A stretch of 64,000 bases of DNA from Microbacterium sp. XT11 (GCF_001513675.1 NZ_CP013859.1:2295081-2359080), one strand, 5' to 3'; positions 8,572 to 17,741 are shown, counted from the stretch's first letter. Program-made: numbers and translations. Notes: a model not told the origin generated them from the sequence alone.

Positions 8572-9522
8572 GTGCTCGCCAGTTTCCTCATCGGCCTTCG
8601 CGAGGGCCTCGAAGCCGCTCTCGTCGTCGGCATCCTCGTCGCATATCTCCGCAGGCTCGGTCGCCGCGACGCGCTGCCGCGGATGTGGGTCGGCATCGGC
8701 CTCGCGATCGGCCTCGCCCTGGCGTTCGGCGCGGTGCTCACCTTCGGCGCGTACGCACTCGCTCCCGGCGCCCAGGAACTCATCGGCGGCCTGATGTCGC
8801 TTCTCGCGGTCGCGATGGTGACCTGGATGATCTTCTGGATGCAGCGAGCGGGCCGCACCATGAAGGCGACGCTGGAGGGCGGCATCGACCGAGCGCTCAC
8901 TGCGGGCGGTCTCTGGGCTCTCGTGGCGATCGGCTTCGTCTCCGTCGCGCGCGAGGGCATCGAGACGACTCTCCTGCTGTGGTCGATGCTCCAGTCCTTC
9001 GGCAGCGCGCCGCTGGCCCTGACCGGCGCCCTCCTCGGGCTCGGCGTCGCCGTCGTCGTCGGCTGGCTGCTCGCTCGAGGCGCCGTGCGCCTCGATACCC
9101 GCCGCTTCTTCGCCTGGACCGGCGGCTTCCTCGTGGTGGTCGCAGCCGGCGTGCTGGCATACGCCGTCATGGATCTGCAGGAGGCCGGGGCTCTTCCCGG
9201 TCCGTTCGGCTCCGCGGCGCCCATCGACGCCGCCACAGGGACGGTGGCCGTGGGCTGGGCGGCGTTCCCGTTCGGCTGGGCTTTCGACGTCAGCGGCGCC
9301 ATCGCACCGGACAGCGCCGGGGCGACGCTTCTTCAGGCCACGGTCGGCTTCCGCCCGGAGATGAGCTGGCTCCAGGTCGTCGTCTGGGCGCTGTACGTCC
9401 TCATCGTCGGATTCTTCTTCCTGCGCGGCATCCGCACCCGTCGGCCCGCGCGCCCCGCCGCGTCCGTGGCAGCCGGCAGCGGCACCTCGGCGCAGACTCT
9501 CACTCAGCAAGGAGCAGCATGA
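8572..9522 (+). CDS. efeU: Iron permease, FTR1 family (EfeU)
   Basis: 316 residues with seven hydrophobic helices. The two iron-binding REGLE-type motifs are LIGLREGLEAALVVG near the N-terminus and SVAREGIETTLLLW in the fourth helix. It is the membrane channel of the EfeUOB system, which imports ferrous iron, favoured at acidic pH. GTG 8572 is chosen because the protein starts directly with the first helix (LASFLIGLREGLE); the frame is open upstream but that part would run through the iron-box. The C-terminal tail is Ala/Arg rich. Its stop overlaps the efeO start (ATGA), showing translational coupling. Confidence 0.94.
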   Translation: MLASFLIGLREGLEAALVVGILVAYLRRLGRRDALPRMWVGIGLAIGLALAFGAVLTFGAYALAPGAQELIGGLMSLLAVAMVTWMIFWMQRAGRTMKATLEGGIDRALTAGGLWALVAIGFVSVAREGIETTLLLWSMLQSFGSAPLALTGALLGLGVAVVVGWLLARGAVRLDTRRFFAWTGGFLVVVAAGVLAYAVMDLQEAGALPGPFGSAAPIDAATGTVAVGWAAFPFGWAFDVSGAIAPDSAGATLLQATVGFRPEMSWLQVVVWALYVLIVGFFFLRGIRTRRPARPAASVAAGSGTSAQTLTQQGAA

Positions 9523-10751
9523 CCACGTCCGGACGGATCATCGGAGCCCTCGCCGCGGCCGGCGCGACGGCGCTCGTCCTCAGCGGATGCGTCGCGAAGG
9601 ACGACGCCGCCGGAGGAGCGGCCTTCGACGTCACGTCGACCGACAGCGCGTGCTCGGTCTCGGGCTCGACGGCGGCGAGCGGCACGCTCACCTTCGACGT
9701 GCAGAACGACAGCGCGCAGACGACTGAGTTCTATCTGCTCGCCGAAGACGGGCTCCGTATCGTCGGCGAGGTCGAGAACATCGCCCCGGCCGCGTCGCGC
9801 ACGCTGACCGTGACGGCACAGCCGGGCACCTACTACACGCTCTGCAAGCCCGGCATGGTCGGCGAAGGCGTCGGCAAGGCCGAGTTCACGGTGACCGGCG
9901 ACCGCGTCGCCGTGACCGGTGAGGACGCCGAGCAGAAGCAGCAGGCGGTCGACCTCTACGCGGCGTTCGTGAAGGACCAGGTGGGCCAGCTGGTCCCGGC
10001 CGTCGACGAGCTCGTCACCGCATACGAGGCGGGGGATGACGAGAAGGCGCGAGCGCTCTTCCCGCAGACGCGCGCGTCGTACGAGCGCATCGAGCCCGTG
10101 GCGGAGGCGCTCGGAGATCTCGACCCGCGCATCGACTATCGCGAGGTCGATGCCGTGGCGGAAGGCCTGGACTGGACCGGTTTCCACCGCATCGAGAAGG
10201 ACCTGTGGGTTCCTGCGCAGGACGCGCTCAACGCCGACGGAGAGACGCCGGCATGGCAGGACTGGGCTCCGTCGACCCCTCAGCAGCGCGCCGAGTTCGG
10301 CGACCAGCTCATCGCCGACGTGCAGGAGCTCTACGACTACGTGCACTCCGACGACTTCACGGCCGCTCTCGACGACCAGGGGATCGCCGGAATCTCCAAC
10401 GGCGCGATCGCGCTGCTCGACGAGGTCGCGACAGGCAAGATCTCGGGTGAGGAGGACTGGTGGTCGCACACCGACCTCTACGACTTCGCCGCCAACGTGG
10501 AGGGCTCGAAGATGGCCTTCTCCCTCGTGCAGGACTTCGCGGCGGCTCAGGGAGACGACGGCAAGGTGCTCGTGTCGCGGATCGAAGACGGGTACGCGGA
10601 TCTGGAGAGCGCTCTGGCGGCTCACGGATCTCTCGCAGACGGTTTCGTGGACTACACCCAGGTCTCCGAAGACGACAAGCGCACCCTCACCGACCTCATC
10701 AACGCGCTCGCCGAGCCGCTCTCGCAGCTGACCGGCACGATCCTCGACTGA
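9519..10751 (+). CDS. efeO: Iron uptake lipoprotein EfeO (cupredoxin + imelysin/M75 domains)
   Basis: 410 residues. A lipoprotein signal ends in VLSGC with the lipidated cysteine at residue 24. A cupredoxin-like domain (about residues 35-132, with Cys110 in YYTLCKPG) precedes an imelysin/peptidase M75-like helical domain that carries the HRIE motif (H224, E227), the HxxE metal site of EfeO. It captures iron outside the membrane and passes it to EfeU; the peptidase name is historical. It overlaps efeU by four bases and is followed by efeB after 21 bases, completing the usual UOB order. Confidence 0.95.
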   Translation: MTTSGRIIGALAAAGATALVLSGCVAKDDAAGGAAFDVTSTDSACSVSGSTAASGTLTFDVQNDSAQTTEFYLLAEDGLRIVGEVENIAPAASRTLTVTAQPGTYYTLCKPGMVGEGVGKAEFTVTGDRVAVTGEDAEQKQQAVDLYAAFVKDQVGQLVPAVDELVTAYEAGDDEKARALFPQTRASYERIEPVAEALGDLDPRIDYREVDAVAEGLDWTGFHRIEKDLWVPAQDALNADGETPAWQDWAPSTPQQRAEFGDQLIADVQELYDYVHSDDFTAALDDQGIAGISNGAIALLDEVATGKISGEEDWWSHTDLYDFAANVEGSKMAFSLVQDFAAAQGDDGKVLVSRIEDGYADLESALAAHGSLADGFVDYTQVSEDDKRTLTDLINALAEPLSQLTGTILD

Positions 10752-10772
10752 TCGCGGGAGGAGGGCCTCGCA

Positions 10773-12137
10773 GTGACGGAGAGCGCATCCGGCGGGCATC
10801 CGCCGACGCCTGAGCAGCCGGTCACGTCCCTCGCGCTCGACGTGCCGGCCGCCGGCGACACCGCACCGACCACCGGCGAAGGCACGGCAGCGCCGGCGCG
10901 TGGGCTGAGCAGGCGCGGTCTGCTCGGCCTCGCGCTCGGCAGCGGGGTCGCAGGCCTCGCGATCGGCACCGGCGGGGGCTTCGCCGGGGCGGCTGCGCTC
11001 GCGCGCTCGGGCGCCGCGGCCGAAACGTCGGCGTTTGAGTTCTTCGGCGCCCATCAGGCGGGAATCACGACGCCCGTGCAGGAGCATCTGCACTTCGCCT
11101 CCTTCGACATGATGCCGCGCACGGACCGGGACGACCTGATCTCGCTCCTGCAGGACTGGTCGTACGCGGCGTCACGGATCACGCAAGGGCTCGAGGTCAG
11201 CGCGACGGGAGCCGTCGGAGGAGACCCGCAGCAGCCGCCGGACGACACCGGAGAGGCGCAGGGTCTTCCCGCGGCGGGCCTCACCATCACGATCGGCTTC
11301 GGGCCCACCCTGTTCGAGAACGAGGACGGCGACCGCTACGGCATCGCCGATCGGCGCCCCGCGGGGCTGGAGAAGCTGCCGCCGTTCCTCGGCGACGACC
11401 TCGACCCAGCCCGCTCGTACGGCGACCTGTGCGTCCAGGCCTGTGCCGATGACCCCCAGGTCGCCGTGCACGCGATCCGCAACCTCAGTCGCATCGCCTT
11501 CGGCCGTGCGCGGCTGCGGTGGTCTCAGCTCGGGTTCGGCAAGACGTCACGGACCACCTCCGCGCAGATGACGCCAAGGAACCTCTTCGGCTTCAAGGAC
11601 GGAACCGCCAACATCCTCGCCGACGACGATGCCGCGCTCGCCGAGCACGTCTGGGTGTCGGACTCGGATGAGCCGTCTTGGCTGGCCGGCGGCTCCTACC
11701 TCGTCGCGCGGCGCATCGCGATGCTCATCGAGACCTGGGACCGCGTGCGGCTCGCCGAGCAGGACACGATCATCGGGCGCGAGAAGGGCAGCGGTGCGCC
11801 GCTGTCGGGCGGCGACGAGTTCACCGAGCCCGACTTCTCGGGCTCCGCCATCGATGCGCATTCGCACGTGCGACTGGCCCACCCCGAGCAGAACGACGGC
11901 ATCCGCATCCTGCGCCGCGGGTTCAACTACGTCGACGGCAACAACGAACTCGGGCGACTCGACGCCGGTCTCTTCTTCCTGTCCTACCAGCGCGACCCCC
12001 GGCAGTTCATCACGCTGCAGCGCCGACTCTCCACCGACCTCATGAACGAGTACATCCGGCACGTCGGCTCCGGCATCTGGGCGATACCGCCGGGTGCCGA
12101 ACCGGGCTCGTACGTCGGGGCGCCCCTGTTCGAGTGA
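10773..12137 (+). CDS. efeB: Dye-decolorising (DyP-type) peroxidase EfeB, Tat-exported
   Basis: 454 residues starting at GTG. A twin-arginine signal is clear (LSRRGLLGLALGSG, Arg47-Arg48, then a hydrophobic stretch), preceded by a 40-residue leader. The DyP signature GFKDGTANI holds the distal catalytic Asp, and an Arg/His haem environment follows (proximal His in DAHSHVRLAHPEQND). EfeB is a haem peroxidase that oxidises ferrous iron or recovers iron from haem for EfeU import. A GGAGGAGGG ribosome-binding site precedes the start. It converges on the acyltransferase gene. Confidence 0.94.
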   Translation: MTESASGGHPPTPEQPVTSLALDVPAAGDTAPTTGEGTAAPARGLSRRGLLGLALGSGVAGLAIGTGGGFAGAAALARSGAAAETSAFEFFGAHQAGITTPVQEHLHFASFDMMPRTDRDDLISLLQDWSYAASRITQGLEVSATGAVGGDPQQPPDDTGEAQGLPAAGLTITIGFGPTLFENEDGDRYGIADRRPAGLEKLPPFLGDDLDPARSYGDLCVQACADDPQVAVHAIRNLSRIAFGRARLRWSQLGFGKTSRTTSAQMTPRNLFGFKDGTANILADDDAALAEHVWVSDSDEPSWLAGGSYLVARRIAMLIETWDRVRLAEQDTIIGREKGSGAPLSGGDEFTEPDFSGSAIDAHSHVRLAHPEQNDGIRILRRGFNYVDGNNELGRLDAGLFFLSYQRDPRQFITLQRRLSTDLMNEYIRHVGSGIWAIPPGAEPGSYVGAPLFE

Positions 12138-12183
12138 CGGGCTCGGAGGCCGGCCACCCGGTGGCCCGGTCGCGGTGCACGCG

Positions 12184-13314
12184 TCAGCGTGGGCGGCGTG
12201 ATCCCGTCGGGTCGCTGCGGTGGCCCTCTCTCGAGGCGAGCCCCGGATCCGCGAACAGCCACCTCGGGCGAGGCTCGACGAGCGGGCGGAAGACGCGCCG
12301 CACCGGCTTGGTGGCCAGGGCCAGCGCCAGCAGCACCGAGGCGACCGTGACGAGCGGCAGCCACAGCCACGTCGGGTCGAGGTCGCGCAGCACTCCGGAT
12401 TCGCGGAACGGGTACAGCACGAAGGAGTGCAGCAGGAAGACGTACATGGTGTACTGGCCGAACGGCGTCCACCAGTACGTCCCGCGAGGCACGAGCGTGA
12501 AGAACGCGGCGCTGAGCACCACGGCCAGCCCCATGAGCGCGATGCGCAAGCCGCCGGCCCACCACTGCTCGCCGCCTAGGTCGGCGTAGGCGTCCTCGTA
12601 GAACAGCCAGTGCCGGAGGTCGATGGCCTGCCAGACGTCGATCCAGCGCCATGCCGCCAACCCCGCGGTCGCGAGCACCGCGAGAGCGACGATGCGCAGC
12701 CACCACGGGCGGCGCTCCAGGAGCCGGAACCTCGTGATGAGGTCGCGCTCGCGCAACCACCACCCGAGCGTGAAGAACGGCAGGAGGCCGAGCGTGCGCG
12801 AGAGCGAGAACGTGCTGTCGACGTTGGGCATGTACCCTACGCCGATGGAGATCAGGACCGTCCACAGCAGCGGCCAGCGCAACAGTGCGAGGTAGGGGAG
12901 CACGAGACGGAAGATGCCCAGCGCGAGGAGGAACCAGAGGGTCCACGACGGCTTGCTGAGGTTGGGGTCGGCCTGTCCCTCGACGAGCCACTTCGTCAGC
13001 GTCCAGAGGAGCTCGAAGATGAAGTAGGGCACCAGGATGTCGGTGATCACCCTGGCCATCTGCACCCTGGTCGGCGACCCGGACTTCGAGAAGTACCCCG
13101 AGATGATCGCGAACGCCGGCATGTGGAACGCGTAGAGGGCGAGATAGCCCGCGAGGGCGATGTCGGAGTCGTAGATCAGACGCTGGATGGCGTGCCCGAG
13201 CACGACGAGCACGATGCAGGCGTAGCGTGCGTTGTCCCAGAACGGGACCCGTCGTCGTGGGCGCTGAACGGCGCCGGTTCCGGTTCCGGCGGCATCCGCT
13301 CCGGTGGTGCTCAT
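12184..13314 (-). CDS. Membrane acyltransferase (acyltransferase-3 family)
   Basis: 376 residues with about ten hydrophobic segments. The N-terminal part matches the Acyl_transf_3 family: FWDNARYACIVLVVLGHAIQ with the conserved His, and AFHMPAFAIISGYF. Such enzymes move acetyl, succinyl or similar groups onto cell-surface sugars or exopolysaccharide; OafB-like and fucose-4-O-acetylase-like proteins are relatives. Acceptor is unknown. The start at 13314 is supported by TAGCCT (13321-13326, reverse strand), six bases before ATG. It is divergent from the monooxygenase gene. Confidence 0.88.
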   Translation of the reverse strand: MSTTGADAAGTGTGAVQRPRRRVPFWDNARYACIVLVVLGHAIQRLIYDSDIALAGYLALYAFHMPAFAIISGYFSKSGSPTRVQMARVITDILVPYFIFELLWTLTKWLVEGQADPNLSKPSWTLWFLLALGIFRLVLPYLALLRWPLLWTVLISIGVGYMPNVDSTFSLSRTLGLLPFFTLGWWLRERDLITRFRLLERRPWWLRIVALAVLATAGLAAWRWIDVWQAIDLRHWLFYEDAYADLGGEQWWAGGLRIALMGLAVVLSAAFFTLVPRGTYWWTPFGQYTMYVFLLHSFVLYPFRESGVLRDLDPTWLWLPLVTVASVLLALALATKPVRRVFRPLVEPRPRWLFADPGLASREGHRSDPTGSRRPR

Positions 13315-13365
13315 GTGTCGAGGCTACAGGCGGGAATAAAGTTGGCGCGGTTGCGTTGACTCAGA

Positions 13366-13385
13366 TACATTCAAATGAATAGAAG
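13366..13385 (+). promoter_or_regulatory. Candidate operator/promoter of the monooxygenase operon
   Basis: TACATTCAAATGAATAGAAG includes ATTCA-AA-TGAAT, an exact inverted repeat. A TTGACT -35-like hexamer (13356-13361) sits just upstream, so the palindrome occupies the promoter spacer or -10 region, as expected for a repressor site. It matches the site upstream of the YceI gene (4891-4910) at 15 of 20 positions. Confidence 0.55.
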
Positions 13386-13424
13386 CGGATGCCGATCCAT
13401 CCGCTTCGGAGAGCACGGAGAATC

Positions 13425-14651
13425 ATGAGCGAGCAGTCAGGCGCCCAGGCGATGCAGTTCGGCATCATGTCGGTCAGCGACATCACGCGCGACCCGACGA
13501 CCGGCGTCACGCCGAGCGAGCAGGAGCGCATCGCGGCGACCATGGAGATCGCCACGCACGCGGAGGAGGTCGGTCTCGACGTCTTCGCCATCGGTGAGCA
13601 TCACAACCCGCCGTTCTGGTCGTCCAGCCCCACTACCTTCCTCGCGGCGCTGGCCGCACGGACGGAGAGGCTCATCGTCTCGACCTCGACGACCCTCATC
13701 ACGACCAATGACCCGGTTCGCATCGCGGAGGAGTACGCGATGCTGCAGCACGTGTCCGGCGGACGCATGGACCTCATGCTCGGCCGCGGCAACACCGGGC
13801 CCGTGTACCCCTGGTTCGGCAAGGACATCCGCCAGGGGCTGCCGCTCGCGATCGAGAACTACGCGCTCCTGCACAAGCTGTGGCGCGAGGACGTCGTCGA
13901 CTGGGAGGGCAAGTTCCGCACGCCGCTGCAGGGCTTCACGGCGACGCCGCGGCCGCTCGACGGCATCCCGCCGTTCGTGTGGCACGGATCGATCCGCACT
14001 CCGGAGATCGCGGAGCAGGCGGCCTACTACGGCGACGGGTTCTTCGCGAACAACATCTTCTGGCCCAAGGAGCACTATCAGCGGCTCATCGAGCTCTACC
14101 GCCAGCGGTTCGCGCACTACGGTCACGGCACGCCGGAGCAGGCGATCGTCGGGCTCGGCGGACAGGTCTTCATGGCAGCCAGGTCTCAGGACGCGGTCGC
14201 GCAGTTCCGACCGTACTTCGACAACGCGCCGGTCTACGGGCACGGTCCCAGTCTCGAGGACTTCAGCGAGATGACGCCGCTGACAGTGGGGTCCCCGCAG
14301 CAGGTGATCGATCGGTACGCGGCGATGCGCGATCACTTCGGCGACTACCAGCGCCAGCTCTTCCTCATCGACCACGCAGGGCTGCCGCTCAAGACGGTGC
14401 TCGAACAGCTCGACATCCTCGGCTCCGAGGTTGTTCCCGTGCTCCGCAAGGAGCTCGCGGTGAACCGGCCTGCCACCGTCCCCGACGCGCCCACCCACGC
14501 GGCGCGCGTCCGTGCGGAGTTCGGCGATGGGCCGACGCGGCAGGCGCGCCCCGGCGCGAACCGCGGCGACAACCTCACCGCCGGCTCGCCCTACCAGGAC
14601 GCTCCCGCGCCGACGGGTGCGGCGTTCGCCCTCGGCCGGAAGGAGGCGTGA
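13425..14651 (+). CDS. LLM-class flavin-dependent monooxygenase (CE1758-like)
   Basis: 408 residues with the luciferase-like TIM barrel. Typical sequences include FGIMSVSDITRDP at strand 1, DVFAIGEHHNPPF, LIVSTSTTLITTNDPVRIAEEYAMLQHVSGGR as separate blocks, and GRGNTGPVYPWFGKD. Such proteins use reduced FMN and oxygen to oxidise an organic substrate, which is not known here. ATG 13425 follows a GGAG site; an upstream ATG at 13389 lacks one. The flavin reductase gene begins two bases after the stop, so the pair is a two-component monooxygenase by context. Expression is probably controlled by the upstream ATTCA-AA-TGAAT palindrome. Confidence 0.9.
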   Translation: MSEQSGAQAMQFGIMSVSDITRDPTTGVTPSEQERIAATMEIATHAEEVGLDVFAIGEHHNPPFWSSSPTTFLAALAARTERLIVSTSTTLITTNDPVRIAEEYAMLQHVSGGRMDLMLGRGNTGPVYPWFGKDIRQGLPLAIENYALLHKLWREDVVDWEGKFRTPLQGFTATPRPLDGIPPFVWHGSIRTPEIAEQAAYYGDGFFANNIFWPKEHYQRLIELYRQRFAHYGHGTPEQAIVGLGGQVFMAARSQDAVAQFRPYFDNAPVYGHGPSLEDFSEMTPLTVGSPQQVIDRYAAMRDHFGDYQRQLFLIDHAGLPLKTVLEQLDILGSEVVPVLRKELAVNRPATVPDAPTHAARVRAEFGDGPTRQARPGANRGDNLTAGSPYQDAPAPTGAAFALGRKEA

Positions 14652-14652
14652 C

Positions 14653-15297
14653 ATGACGACGCGTCGCATCGCGGTCGTCTCGGCCGGACTCTCGAACCCG
14701 TCCTCCACCCGGATGCTCGCCGATCGGCTGGCCGCCGAGACGGTCGCGGCCCTCGGCGAGAGGGACATCGAGGCGCAGGTCGACGTGATCGAGCTGCGTG
14801 ATTATGCGCACGACATCACGAACAACATGCTCACCGGGTTCGCGCCGCCCGCGCTGGAGGCCGCCATCAACACGGTCGTGTCGGCGGATGCGCTCATCGC
14901 CGTGACGCCCATCTTCTCCACGAGCTACTCGGGGCTGTTCAAGTCCTTCATCGACGTGCTCGACCCCGATTCGCTCAGAGGCAAGCCCGTTCTCATCGGT
15001 GCGAACGCGGGCACGGCACGACACTCTCTCGCGATCGACTACGCGATCCGTCCGCTGTTCGCCTACCTGCACGCCGACGCGGTCTCGACGGGCGTGTTCG
15101 CCGCCTCCAGCGACTGGGGCGGGGCCGGCGACGATGTGGCACCGCTGTCGCGGCGCGTCGAGAAGGGCGCCCGCGAGCTCGCCGAGAAGATGGCCGCGCG
15201 CGAGTCGGCCTCGACGCCCGACCCGTACGACCCCGCGACGTATCTCGCTGAGGGTCGCTCTTTCGGGCACATGCTGGGCGGTCTCGCCGGGGAGTGA
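14653..15297 (+). CDS. NADPH-dependent FMN reductase (CE1759-like), partner of the LLM monooxygenase
   Basis: 214 residues with a flavodoxin-like fold: IAVVSAGLSNPSSTRMLADR binds the FMN phosphate, and TPIFSTSYSGLFKSFIDVLD is the second flavin loop. It supplies reduced FMN. The gene starts two bases after the monooxygenase stop codon and shares its GGAGG-type site within the end of that gene, so the two are probably translated together. The same gene pair is common in actinobacteria; the target compound is not known. Confidence 0.9.
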   Translation: MTTRRIAVVSAGLSNPSSTRMLADRLAAETVAALGERDIEAQVDVIELRDYAHDITNNMLTGFAPPALEAAINTVVSADALIAVTPIFSTSYSGLFKSFIDVLDPDSLRGKPVLIGANAGTARHSLAIDYAIRPLFAYLHADAVSTGVFAASSDWGGAGDDVAPLSRRVEKGARELAEKMAARESASTPDPYDPATYLAEGRSFGHMLGGLAGE

Positions 15298-15364
15298 GCA
15301 CTCGCCCCGCCGCAGAGGGCACGGGGCCATCGACGATGTCCGAGGGGCATCGTACGGTGGCGTC

Positions 15365-16718
15365 GTGCACTCTTCTCCTGACCTCAGCGCCCTTCGCGCC
15401 GCTGTCCGCGGCGCCGTCGTCCTTCCCGGTGACCCCGGCTACGACGCCGCACGCCGCCCATGGAACCTCGCGGTCGAGCAGCATCCGGCGGCGGTGGTGG
15501 AACCCGTAGACTTCGCCGACCTGCGCGCGGTCGTCGCGATCGCGCGCGACGCCGGCACGCCGGTGGCGGTTCAGCCGAGCGGTCACGGCGCGTCAGGCGA
15601 CCTCGCGGGTGCGGTGCTCGTGCGGATGAACGCCTTCGACGACCTCGACATCGACCTGTCCGCTGGGCGAGCGCGCATCGGCAGCGGCGTGCGCTGGGGT
15701 GTCGTGGTCGATGCCCTCGAAGGGACCGGGTGGGCTGCGCCCGCCGGCACGAGCCCCGTCGTGACCGTCGCCGGGTACACGCTGGGCGGGGGGGCACTCG
15801 TGGTTCAGCCGCACGGCGGGCCTCGGCGCGCAGTCGCTCCGAGCGGCCTGGGTCCTCCGCACCGACGGGCGTCATGAGCGCGCCGACGACGACTCGGACC
15901 CCGACCTCCTGTGGGCCCTCCGCGGTGCGGGCTCTGTCGTGGGCATCGTCACCGCGCTCGAGATCGACCTGGTCGCCGCGCCCGCCCAGTGGGGCGCGAC
16001 GCTGACCTTCGATGTCGCCGACGCCGCATCCGTGCTGCGCGCCGTACGCGACCTCGCGGATGACGCGCCGGCCACGCTCAACGTGTTCGTGAACTCGATG
16101 CGCATGCCGGACGCTCCTCAGCTGCCCGCGGAGATCAGAGGGACGAGCTTCCTCTCGGTCCAGGCCCTCTCCGTCGACGGCGCCGCCGGCGCGCTGCTCT
16201 CCGGGGTGCGCAGCGCCGGGGTCGTGCGGCGCGAGAAGATCGGACCGACGTCGCAGGCAGCGCTCGCGGCCGCGTCGGGGGAGCCGACCGAGCCCACCGC
16301 CGGAGCAGGAGGCTCGATGACGCTCGCCGCCCTCGATGACGCGACGATCGCCGGACTCGTCGAGTTCCGCGAACTCCCCGAGCAGTGGCCGATCGTGGGG
16401 ATCGACATTCGCATGCTCGGCGGCGCCCTCCGCTCGCCGCATAGAGACGGCTTCGCATCGCTGTCGGCCGCAGACTGGCTTCTGCATGCTCTCGTTCCGG
16501 TGATCCCGGGCGTGCCTGCCGAGCCCGGCATGGAGAGCCTCGCAGGTCTGCGTCGGCTGCTCGCACCGCACGAAGCGCCGCAGATCATCCCCACGTTCCT
16601 CTCGCCCGGGCAGGGGCTCGATCGATGCGGATCGCCCGACGACCTCCGCCGCCTGCGCGCGGTGCGCCAGGCAGCGGATCCGCAGGCCGTCCTGCACGAG
16701 GGGCGGCTGCCGCGGTGA
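15365..16718 (+). pseudogene. FAD-binding oxidoreductase split by a frameshift in a 7-G run
   Basis: The first 143 residues (15365-15794) are the start of a PCMH-type FAD-binding oxidase: an AVVEPVDFADLRAVVAIARD segment, then PSGHGASGDLAGA and GTSPVVTVAGYTLGGG. At the G run 15788-15794 the frame is lost and ends after 26 unrelated residues. With six G instead of seven, the protein continues perfectly (GGGHSWFSRTAGLGAQSL ... LLWALRGAGSVVGIVTALEI) to 16718, giving about 450 residues. The enzyme would oxidise an alcohol, amine or sugar with oxygen. The break is either a sequencing error or a recent, perhaps reversible, mutation. GTG 15365 is supported by TACGGT six bases upstream. Confidence 0.88.
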
Positions 16719-16765
16719 CGAGCGCCGCGGAGCAGTGAGACACCGACAGCACTGACCGGAAGTCA

Positions 16766-16803
16766 GGATGCCGGAGCACGAGGGCACTCGCGCTCCGGCA
16801 TCC
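16766..16803. terminator. Terminator between the FAD oxidase and DUF5302 genes
   Basis: GGATGCCGGAGC (16766-16777) and GCTCCGGCATCC (16792-16803) form a perfect 12-bp stem with a 14-base loop between the two convergent genes. Confidence 0.7.
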
Positions 16804-16809
16804 GCGTTG

Positions 16810-16986
16810 TCAGCCGCTCTTGCGTCGGAACTCGCGGCGCATCTGCGGGGCGGGGGCTCCGTGGACGGCGGAATCCCCGTCGAGGTGAGCCTCGCCCTGC
16901 CGGTGGTGCGCGTTCTTCTTCTCGAGCGCTTCCTTGAACTTGCGCTTCATCTCCTCCGCGGAGGAAGCGCCTTCTTCGGTGCTCAT
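16810..16986 (-). CDS. Small conserved DUF5302 protein
   Basis: 58 residues, highly charged: a helical N-terminal half (EEMKRKFKEALEKKNAHH), a short GDSAVHGAPAPQ stretch and a basic end (MRREFRRKSG). The pattern M.RKF.EALe.K followed by HG..ap...FRRKSG matches the actinobacterial DUF5302 family, whose function is unknown. TAGGCT lies seven bases before the ATG at 16986, a leaderless-type promoter. It is convergent with the FAD oxidase gene and the DedA gene lies just upstream on the same strand. Confidence 0.85.
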   Translation of the reverse strand: MSTEEGASSAEEMKRKFKEALEKKNAHHRQGEAHLDGDSAVHGAPAPQMRREFRRKSG

Positions 16987-16996
16987 GATGGTCAGC

Positions 16997-17602
16997 CTAG
17001 CCGTCGGCGCCGCGCCGGGGTTGGTCGACCGGCGATCGCAGCCGGCGGCTGACCACGTCGATCACCGCACCGAGCGCGATCGCCACCACCACCGAGACGA
17101 TCACACCGACGACCGGATGCCCGGGGACGAGCGTGCCCACCACCGCGCCGACCGCCGCCTGATAGGCCGCCCAGCCCGTCCCGGCGACGGCCACGAGCCC
17201 GAGGTACCGCGGAGCCGACACGCGAGAAGCCCCGGCCACGAGGTTGACCGCCAGCCGCGCGAACGGCACGAAGCGCGCCGTGAAGAGCACGGTCGCCAGA
17301 CCCGAATCGATGCGGCCACCGGCCCAGGTGAGCGCGCCCCGCACCCGGCGGCCCCGCATCCATCGCCAGCGCTCCGTGCCGACCGTGCGCCCGACGACGT
17401 AGCACGACGCGTCACCGAGCACCGCGGCGACGGCGGCGCACCCGATGACAGCCCAGAGTGGCGGCGTCCCGTGCAGGACGGACAGCGCCCCGAGCGCCGT
17501 CACGGCGACCTCCCCGGGGATGACGACGAGGAAGGCATCGCCCACCACGAGCAGGCTCATCGTGAGGAGGGCCCACGGCCCGGTGAGGAGTTCGAGCGGC
17601 AC
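16997..17602 (-). CDS. DedA-family (SNARE-associated) membrane protein
   Basis: About 201 residues with four to five hydrophobic segments. DedA features include the re-entrant loop region VVIPGEVAVTALGAL, LGDASCYVVGRTVG, and FTARFVPFARLAVNLVAGAS with its conserved FGRFIP-like arginine motif. Family members act as lipid-carrier (undecaprenyl phosphate) or phospholipid flippases and help membrane homeostasis. The start is chosen as GTG 17602 because CATTCT lies exactly six bases upstream; the frame stays open to 17833 but that part lacks membrane character. It is divergent from the glycosyltransferase fusion gene, 139 bases apart. Confidence 0.85.
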   Translation of the reverse strand: MPLELLTGPWALLTMSLLVVGDAFLVVIPGEVAVTALGALSVLHGTPPLWAVIGCAAVAAVLGDASCYVVGRTVGTERWRWMRGRRVRGALTWAGGRIDSGLATVLFTARFVPFARLAVNLVAGASRVSAPRYLGLVAVAGTGWAAYQAAVGAVVGTLVPGHPVVGVIVSVVVAIALGAVIDVVSRRLRSPVDQPRRGADG

Positions 17603-17741
17603 CTCGCCAGAATGCGCGGCCGAGGTGAACGGCAACCGACGGCCGGATAACCGGTGACGGGCGATCCAGCATCCGGTGAACATCTGGTGCGCAGCGCCGA
17701 ACCCGGGCCGGTGCGCCGTCGCGGCGCGGCATCCTGAGCAT

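Noticed and set aside
15939..16718. Second half of the FAD oxidase as an independent gene
   Set aside because: It lacks a ribosome-binding site and starts inside a domain; joining it to the upstream half by one base gives a normal enzyme.
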